From: Oscillospiraceae bacterium
GTDB lineage: Bacteria; Bacillota; Clostridia; Oscillospirales; UBA929
Length of the DNA: 43,516 nt
Assembly: GCA_031253545.1 (NCBI GenBank)
Contig: JAIRWH010000019.1
Location: forward strand, 1-43,516
Direction of reading: 5' to 3'
The notes under the pieces were generated by a model that was given only the letters and a program-made list of their open reading frames with translations, was not told the DNA's origin and made no database searches. Both the position numbers and the translations under genes were made by a program. Of the stretch, positions 37,874-43,516 are shown one piece after another. Numbering within the stretch: position 1 is the first letter of the stretch; every line of letters begins with the position of its first letter.

Positions 37874-38032
37874 CTATTGTCCTCCGAGGCTCGCCTTCGC
37901 CTCGTCCCACGGTTTCAGAACGACACCCTCCACGTTGGCAATCTTGGCGATTACCTCATACATTTCTTTCGAGTTTGTCCGGCAGGCGGTGTCCGCCAAC
38001 AACATCAGCAACACTTTCGTTTCGTAAGCCAA
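37874..38032 (-). CDS. Small hypothetical protein (52 aa)
   Basis: SD aaggag 8 nt upstream of TTG 38032 in the C-terminal part of the listed 37874..38476 ORF: MAYETKVLLMLLADTACRTNSKEMYEVIAKIANVEGVVLKPWDEAKASLGGQ; good upstream promoter. Confidence 0.65.
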   Translation of the reverse strand: MAYETKVLLMLLADTACRTNSKEMYEVIAKIANVEGVVLKPWDEAKASLGGQ

Positions 38033-38086
38033 GCTCGGCACTCCTTCCATCGGCAGGGCGACCCCAAGCCGTATACTCCGCTTTTG

Positions 38087-38114
38087 ATTATAACACGGAA
38101 AGGGGTATAAGCAA
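38087..38114 (-). promoter_or_regulatory. Putative promoter of 52-aa ORF
   Basis: On - strand TTGCTT, 16-nt spacer, TATAAT. Confidence 0.55.
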
Positions 38115-38230
38115 AGGGGCATGGCACCCTTCGCGCCGACGCGCCCGGGCGATGTTCGCGGTTGACTTGACGGGCGCTTTATGCTACGCTGAATATACAT
38201 GTTCATTGTCTTCGGAAGGGTGGATAGCTC

Positions 38231-39076
38231 ATGGATTATCCGGGTATAATGACGGCGGAGCAAGCCGCCGAAGCGGCGAAGGGGCTGACGTTTGAGAAGG
38301 TGTGGGCGGCTCTGATGGAGTCGCGCGTCCGTTCGGAGGAAGAAACCGCGAAAATACGGGAAGAAACCGCGAAAATACGGGAAGAAGCGAGGGAAGCGAG
38401 GGAAGCGCACGAGCGAAAAATGGAGGAAATGCGCGTGGCGCACGAGCGAAAAATGGAGGAAATGCGCGTGGCGCATGAGCGAAAAATGGAAGAAGAGAAT
38501 AAGCGGAGGGAGGAAGAGGACAAGCGGAGGGAGGAAGAGAATAAGCGGAGGGAGGAAGAGAATAAACAGAGAGAGGAAGAGGACAGGAAACTAAAAAAAG
38601 CGCAGAAACGCACCGACAAAATGTTGGCCGATTTGTCCCGTAACATCGGCGGGGTGGAGAACTCTCTCGGGCAGTTGGTGGAGAATATGTTCGCGGCGGG
38701 TCTGTGCGCCAAGTTTCGGAAACTTGGTTACGAGTTCACACGGCAATCCAACAATGTGCGGTACATGGAAAAGACGAAAGTCATCACCGAAGTGGATGCC
38801 GTGCTCGAAGACGGTGAATATATCATGCTCGTGGAAGCCAAAACAAAGTTGGCCGCCGATTACGTAAACGAGCATTTGGAGCGGATAGAGACAGTCCGCG
38901 CCTATATGGATAAACGCGGTGACAAGCGTAAGATTATCGGCGCGGTGGCGGGGGGTGTCGTGCCCGACGGCGTGTTGCGCCTCGCCCAAAAGCAGGGGTT
39001 GTTTGTAATAGTGCAGTCCGGCGATTCCGCCGTCATAGCCGCGCCGCCCGCGGGGTTTTCGGTGCGGGTATGGTAG
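38231..39076 (+). CDS. Coiled-coil protein with C-terminal PD-(D/E)XK nuclease-like domain
   Basis: Repetitive charged coiled coil, then KVITEVDAVLEDGEYIMLVEAKTKLAADYV (D...ExK arrangement); SD ggaagggtgg. Confidence 0.75.
   Translation: MDYPGIMTAEQAAEAAKGLTFEKVWAALMESRVRSEEETAKIREETAKIREEAREAREAHERKMEEMRVAHERKMEEMRVAHERKMEEENKRREEEDKRREEENKRREEENKQREEEDRKLKKAQKRTDKMLADLSRNIGGVENSLGQLVENMFAAGLCAKFRKLGYEFTRQSNNVRYMEKTKVITEVDAVLEDGEYIMLVEAKTKLAADYVNEHLERIETVRAYMDKRGDKRKIIGAVAGGVVPDGVLRLAQKQGLFVIVQSGDSAVIAAPPAGFSVRVW
38335..38580. repeat. In-frame DNA tandem repeats (21-nt and 33-nt units) within coiled-coil gene
   Basis: gaagaaaccgcgaaaatacgg x2; gcgcacgagcgaaaaatggaggaaatgcgcgtg x~2.6; aagcggagggaggaagagaat/gac x~4. 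Confidence 0.85.
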
Positions 39077-39097
39077 AGCGCCCCGCGCCCGCCCCGG

Positions 39098-39391
39098 TCA
39101 GCCCGGCGGCGGCTTTCTCCTTTGCCGAAGTTCGTCGGTCACGGCGGAAAGCGGCATATCGAGCCGGCAGAGCATGACCAAGAGGTGATACAGCAGGTCC
39201 GCCGTTTCGCAGGCGACCTCGCGCGGGGAACCGTTTTTCGCGGCGATTATGGTTTCCGCCGATTCCTCGCCCACTTTCTTCAATATTTTGTCTAAGCCGC
39301 TCTCAAACAGATACGCGGTATACGAACCTTCCTCGGGGTTCGTTTTTCGTTCGGCGATTACGCCGTACAGCTCGGCGAGCACGTCCGTCAT
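39098..39391 (-). CDS. hisE: Phosphoribosyl-ATP pyrophosphohydrolase
   Basis: LYGVIAERKTNPEEGSYTAYLFESGLDKILKKVGEESAETIIAAKN...ETADLLYHLLVML. Confidence 0.93.
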   Translation of the reverse strand: MTDVLAELYGVIAERKTNPEEGSYTAYLFESGLDKILKKVGEESAETIIAAKNGSPREVACETADLLYHLLVMLCRLDMPLSAVTDELRQRRKPPPG

Positions 39392-39717
39392 GCCAATGTC
39401 ACCTCCCTGAAAAAACATGAGCGCTCACCCGTGTGGCATGTGGGGCCGAGCGGGCGGCAGAGCATGAGCAGCGCGTCGCCGTCGCAGTCAACCTTCACGG
39501 TATCCACGAGCAACGTGTTTCCGCTCGTTTCGCCTTTGTTCCAGAGCGCCCGGCGCGAGCGGCTGTAAAACCAGGCCGTGCCCGTTTGCAGCGTCAAGCG
39601 CAGCGCCTCCCCGTTCACATAGCCGAGCATGAGCACTTCCCCCGTGGCTTCGTTTTGCGCTATGGCGGGGTACAGCGCGTCGCCGCCGCCGAAGATGTCG
39701 TCCGCTTTCACGCTCAA
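39388..39717 (-). CDS. hisI: Phosphoribosyl-AMP cyclohydrolase
   Basis: AIAQNEATGEVLMLGYVNGEALRLTLQTGTAWFYSRSRRALWNKGETSGN...DCDGDALLMLCRPLGPTCHTG; TTG start overlapping the hisA stop. Confidence 0.93.
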   Translation of the reverse strand: MSVKADDIFGGGDALYPAIAQNEATGEVLMLGYVNGEALRLTLQTGTAWFYSRSRRALWNKGETSGNTLLVDTVKVDCDGDALLMLCRPLGPTCHTGERSCFFREVTLA

Positions 39718-40430
39718 TATTCCCCTTTCAGCGCCGAGGTCAGGTCTATCGCGCCCGTGTAGAGCGCCTTGCCGATAATCGCGCCGTCGCAGCCGAGGGC
39801 GCGCAGGGCGCGCAGGTCGTCCATGCTCCCCACGCCGCCGCTCGCGATAAGCTCGCAAGTCACGGCTTGCCGCATACGCGCCACGGATTCGAGGCGCGGG
39901 CCTTCAAGCAGCCCGTCGGAGGATATATCCGTGAAGATAACGGTCTCCACGCCGAGCAACTCCATCTCCCGCGCTAAGTCCGTCGCGCTCACCCCGGTGT
40001 CTTTTGCCCAGCCGCGCGTCCGCGCTATGCCGTCGAGAGCGTCTATGCCCACGGCCACGCGCGCGCCGTAGCGCCGCACCAAGGCGCGTACCAATTCTTT
40101 GTTTTCCGCCGCCGCCGAGCCGAGCACAAAGCGCTCCACGCCCGCCCGCGCCGCGTCTTCCACATCGGCCTCGCCGCGCAGACCCCCGCCGAGCTGCGCG
40201 CGGGCGGGCGCGGCGGCGGCGGCGATACGCGCCGTGAGGGCGGCGTTACGGCGCGCGCCGTCCCTCGCGCCGTCCAAGTCCACTATATGCACCCAGCGCG
40301 CCCCCGCGTCGCGGTAGCCCTCGGCCACTCGCACAGCGTCCGGCGCCACCACATGAGCCGTGTCGAAGTCGCCGCGCCGCAGGCGCACACAGGCGCCGTC
40401 TTTGATGTCTATGGCGGGGATAACCGTCAT
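39714..40430 (-). CDS. hisA: Phosphoribosylformimino-5-aminoimidazole carboxamide ribotide isomerase
   Basis: VIPAIDIKDGACVRLRRGDFDTAHVV...QLGGGLR...TDISSDGLLEGP...ASGGVGSMDDLRAL...GAIIGKALYTG. Confidence 0.94.
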   Translation of the reverse strand: MTVIPAIDIKDGACVRLRRGDFDTAHVVAPDAVRVAEGYRDAGARWVHIVDLDGARDGARRNAALTARIAAAAAPARAQLGGGLRGEADVEDAARAGVERFVLGSAAAENKELVRALVRRYGARVAVGIDALDGIARTRGWAKDTGVSATDLAREMELLGVETVIFTDISSDGLLEGPRLESVARMRQAVTCELIASGGVGSMDDLRALRALGCDGAIIGKALYTGAIDLTSALKGEY

Positions 40431-41017
40431 AACGAGCCTTTTGTGGAGGGCACGGCGCCGCCGCGCTCGCGCATGGCCGCGCCCACGGCGCGCCCCGCCG
40501 CCTTGAAAACCGCCTCGGTGATATGGTGGGCGTTGTCGCCTTCGGCGGTGATGTGCAGGGTAACGCGCGCGCCGGACGTGAGCGCGCGGAAGAACTCCGG
40601 CGTGAGGCAGGTGTCATAGTCGCCAACGCGCTCTTGCGGCTGCGGTATTTCGCAGCGCAGATACGCCCGCCCGCCGCAGTCCGCGGCGCAAAAGGCGAGC
40701 GCCTCGTCCATGGGTATATACGCGTGGGCGAACCGCTCCGGCGAGGGGCGTTTGTCCAATATGGCGCGTATGGCCGAACCTATGGCAATGCCCGCGTCCT
40801 CCACGGTGTGGTGCCCGTCCACTCGCAAATCGCCTTTCACGGAGAGCCTTGCCGAAAACCCGCCGTGGAGAAAGAAGGCGGCGAGCATATGGTCAAAAAA
40901 GCCGATACCCGTGGAAATATCGCTCTCGCCGGGCCCGTGGCGCAAGTACAGCTTTATTTCCGTTTCCGAGGTGGAGCGCGCCACCTCCGCTTCGCAAGAA
41001 TCCATCGTATCACACAT
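40427..41017 (-). CDS. hisB: Imidazoleglycerol-phosphate dehydratase
   Basis: TGIGFFDHMLAAFFLHGGF...DGHHTVEDAGIAIG...AEGDNAHHITEAVFKA. Confidence 0.95.
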   Translation of the reverse strand: MCDTMDSCEAEVARSTSETEIKLYLRHGPGESDISTGIGFFDHMLAAFFLHGGFSARLSVKGDLRVDGHHTVEDAGIAIGSAIRAILDKRPSPERFAHAYIPMDEALAFCAADCGGRAYLRCEIPQPQERVGDYDTCLTPEFFRALTSGARVTLHITAEGDNAHHITEAVFKAAGRAVGAAMRERGGAVPSTKGSL

Positions 41018-42002
41018 CCCCCTCAAAGTATTCGTTCAGCGCCACGCACAAGCGTTCGTGGTCGGCGGGCGACCCCGCGGTAATCCGCAGAAGGTTCTCG
41101 CCCAAAAGGCGCACGGCCACGCCTTTTTGCATGAGCCTGATGTGCAGCCGCTCCGCGCCCGTGAGCTCGCAAAGCACGAAGTTGGTGTGCGTGCGCAGGG
41201 GCGTGAGCCCGGGAAAGCGCGCGAGCATATTATACAGCTCCTCGCGCGAACGCGCAATGGCGCGGGCGGCTTCGGTGATATATCCGCTTTGCCTCAGCGC
41301 GGCCTCCCCCGCCGCCTGCGCCGCCGCGCTCAGGTTATACGGCGACTTTGCCGCCCGCAGCAACGCGGCGAGTTTTTCGTGCGCGAGCGCGAAACCCACG
41401 CGCAACCCCGCCAAGCCCGCGGCCTTGGATAGCGTGCGCAGCACGATAAGGTTCTCCGTGCTTGCCACATACCCCGCCGCGCTTTCGTTCCAAAACTCCA
41501 TATACGCCTCGTCCACCACCACGAGCGCGTCCGCCGTTTCGGCGAGATTGAGGACTTCGGCGGCGGTGATACCCGCGCCGGTGGGGTTGCAGGGGTTGGA
41601 GAAGATAACAATATCTGCTTCGCGGCGCTCCGTGATGACTTCCAATTCATAAAGGCGCGAATAGAAACGGTACATGGAAAAATCCGGTTCGCATACCGCC
41701 ACCTTACCGCCCTTTGCGGCGCAGCAGGCCAATATGAGCGCAATCAGCTCGTCCGAGCCGTTGCCCGCCACAATGCACTCCGGCCCCACCCCGTAATAAC
41801 CCGCCGCCGCCCGGCGCAGCGCCTCGGCCTGCCCGTCGGGGTACCGGCGCAGCACGGCCTCCGCGAGGGCGCGGCGCACGGCTTCCTCCACGGCCGGGGG
41901 CATGGGCACAAAGCTCTCGTTGGCGTCGAGCCTCACGGGGCAACTGTGCCTGTGCGGCACATAAGGCGCGATGGACGTCAGTTTTTGCGGCAACTTCCTC
42001 AT
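41010..42002 (-). CDS. hisC: Histidinol-phosphate aminotransferase
   Basis: RLDANESFVPMP...VAGNGSDELIALI...SNPCNPTGAGI...LRTLSKAAGLAGLRVGFALA. Confidence 0.93.
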   Translation of the reverse strand: MRKLPQKLTSIAPYVPHRHSCPVRLDANESFVPMPPAVEEAVRRALAEAVLRRYPDGQAEALRRAAAGYYGVGPECIVAGNGSDELIALILACCAAKGGKVAVCEPDFSMYRFYSRLYELEVITERREADIVIFSNPCNPTGAGITAAEVLNLAETADALVVVDEAYMEFWNESAAGYVASTENLIVLRTLSKAAGLAGLRVGFALAHEKLAALLRAAKSPYNLSAAAQAAGEAALRQSGYITEAARAIARSREELYNMLARFPGLTPLRTHTNFVLCELTGAERLHIRLMQKGVAVRLLGENLLRITAGSPADHERLCVALNEYFEGDV

Positions 42003-43276
42003 AGCCGCTCAAACCTCGCGGTCACGGACGCGGCGTGCGCGTCGAGCCCTTCCGCGCGGGCGATGGCCTCGATGTCTTTCTGCGCGGAGCGCAAATGTTC
42101 CCGCCCGTATTCGATTACGCTCATCTTGCGCGTGAAGCTGTCCGCCGAAAGCGGCGAAAAGCGCCGCGCCGAGCCGCCCGTGGGCAATACGTGCGAGGGG
42201 CCGGCCATATAATCGCCCAGCGCCTCCGGCGAATACGCGCCCAAAAACACGGCGCCCGCGTGGCGTATACGCCCCAACAATTCGCGCGGGTTTTGTGTTA
42301 TAATCTCCACATGCTCCGCCGCGGCGGCGTTCGCCTCGTCGCAGGCCTGCTCCAAGCTCTCGCAGAGTATAATCAAACCGCCGTCGGTAAGTTCGCGCAA
42401 AGCCGCCGCCCCGCGAGGCAACAACGCCGCCTGTTTTTCCGTTTCAAGCGCCACCCCCGCGGCAAGCTCCGCGCTCACCGTGAGAAGCAGGGCGCGGGCG
42501 CGGCGGCCGTGCTCGGCTTGGGCAAGCAGGTCCGCCGCCACCCATGCGGCGTTTGCCGTGCCGTCCGCGATTATAAGGATTTCGCTCGGCCCGGCGAGCG
42601 AGTCTATGTTCACCACGCCGTATAATTGGCGTTTTGCCTCGCTGACATAGGCGTTGCCCGGCCCGGCGATAAAGTCCGCCTTCTCAATATCGCCCGCGCC
42701 GAGAGCCAGCGCGGCCACGGCCTGCGCCCCGCCGATGGCGAACACGCGCCCCACGCCCGCAATCGCCGCCGCCGCGAGCACGGCTCCGCTGAGGTGCTCC
42801 GTGGGGGGCGTGACCATTACGACCTCCCCCACGCCCGCCGCCTTGGCGCACACGGCGGTCATGAGCACGCTGGACGGATAGGCCGCAAGCCCGCCGGGCA
42901 CATAGATACCCACGCGTTGCAACGGGCGCGCGGCAAAGCCCGCCTCCCCGCCGTCCGGCGTGAGCCACCGCCCCTCGCGCGGCACAAGGCGCTTTTGGTG
43001 GTCGTATATATTACCCGCCGCGCGCTCCAAGGCTCGGCGCAACGCCGGGTCGCAAGCGGCAAGGGCGGCGGCAATCTCCTCGCGGCTCACCTCGCGCGGC
43101 AAAGCGCCGTCGTAGCGCAGCGAAAACTCGCGGCAAGCGTCCCAGCCGCGCTCGCGCACCGAGGCGATGATACGGCTCACCGTGCCGCAAACCTCCGCGC
43201 TTTCCGCCTCGGCTCTCGCGGCAAGGGCGGCAAGGGCGGCGGCGGCTTCGGGCGCGCCTGCCGTGACTATCTGCAT
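41999..43276 (-). CDS. hisD: Histidinol dehydrogenase
   Basis: YVPGGLAAYPSSVLMTAVCAKAAGVGEVVMVTPP...FIAGPGNAYVSEAKRQLYGVVNIDSLAGPSEILIIAD...GPSHVLPTGGSARRFSPLS. Confidence 0.95.
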   Translation of the reverse strand: MQIVTAGAPEAAAALAALAARAEAESAEVCGTVSRIIASVRERGWDACREFSLRYDGALPREVSREEIAAALAACDPALRRALERAAGNIYDHQKRLVPREGRWLTPDGGEAGFAARPLQRVGIYVPGGLAAYPSSVLMTAVCAKAAGVGEVVMVTPPTEHLSGAVLAAAAIAGVGRVFAIGGAQAVAALALGAGDIEKADFIAGPGNAYVSEAKRQLYGVVNIDSLAGPSEILIIADGTANAAWVAADLLAQAEHGRRARALLLTVSAELAAGVALETEKQAALLPRGAAALRELTDGGLIILCESLEQACDEANAAAAEHVEIITQNPRELLGRIRHAGAVFLGAYSPEALGDYMAGPSHVLPTGGSARRFSPLSADSFTRKMSVIEYGREHLRSAQKDIEAIARAEGLDAHAASVTARFERL

Positions 43277-43352
43277 AGGGGAACCTCCTCGCGTTTATCG
43301 CGCGCCGCCCCGAACGGCGCGGGGAACCCGGCTTGCGGCGGGCGTTCGCCGC

Positions 43353-43515
43353 TCAGTCGCCGAGCGCGTAGATGTGCGGCGGCGTTTCGCCGTGCGGAAG
43401 CTGCGGCGCGGTTGCTCGCCGCGTCAGGCGCAGCAGGCCTTTGTCGTAGTCTATCTCGCGGTTGAAGTATTTGAGTATGTCGCAGCCGAGTAGGTTACGC
43501 AGGTTTACGCCGAGG
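43353..43515 (-). CDS. C-terminal fragment of retropepsin-like aspartyl protease family protein (5' end outside window)
   Basis: Open frame to the window edge: LGVNLRNLLGCDILKYFNREIDYDKGLLRLTRRATAPQLPHGETPPHIYALGD*; NLLGxDxLxxF pattern. Confidence 0.6.
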   Translation of the reverse strand, partial: LGVNLRNLLGCDILKYFNREIDYDKGLLRLTRRATAPQLPHGETPPHIYALGD

Positions 43516-43516
43516 C

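Noticed and set aside
38051-38476. N-terminal part of the 37874..38476 - ORF (MRHAHFLHFSLVRHAHFLHFSLV...)
   Set aside because: Antisense of the coiled-coil tandem repeats; only the C-terminal 52 aa has its own promoter, SD and plausible composition.

Overview
High-GC Firmicutes/Clostridia-like chromosomal window (taxon inferred from gene content only). It is mostly core metabolism, with a small degraded accessory patch at the left end. Left to right: the end of a membrane-anchored Ser-Pro-repeat protein (runs off the left edge); a secreted AT-rich ORF with a damaged 3' end; tRNA-Lys(CUU) on the minus strand; remnants of a tyrosine recombinase and of an ABC ATPase (the latter frameshifted by a 13-bp tandem duplication); pyrG; dapL; an Amt-PII fusion gene with a terminator-like leader; glnN (GSIII); aspS; gatCAB; a long 28-bp inverted repeat; an anchored GH10 xylanase; corA; a small XRE regulator; an orphan corrinoid protein; fba; a nucleotidyltransferase; trpB2; an HxlR regulator divergent from a copper P-type ATPase; a tightly overlapping 8-gene minus-strand operon (CPBP protease, BaiN-like flavoprotein, cmk, plsC, ispH-S1 fusion, natA, natB, P-loop ATPase); a membrane-anchored XRE regulator; ahcY-metK; a CIRCE-controlled hsp20; a 52-aa small ORF divergent from a coiled-coil/PD-(D/E)XK-like protein; and hisDCBAIE lacking hisH/hisF. 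The right edge carries an incomplete aspartyl-protease-like C-terminus. No CRISPR array, rRNA or intact mobile element was seen. No obvious multi-gene novel system is present. The best leads are the +strand-specific RNA-like inverted repeat before the xylanase, the HxlR/copA divergon with a palindromic operator, the attenuator-like leader of amt-PII, probable CTG start codons in pyrG and gatA, and the coiled-coil nuclease-like gene paired with a small ORF.
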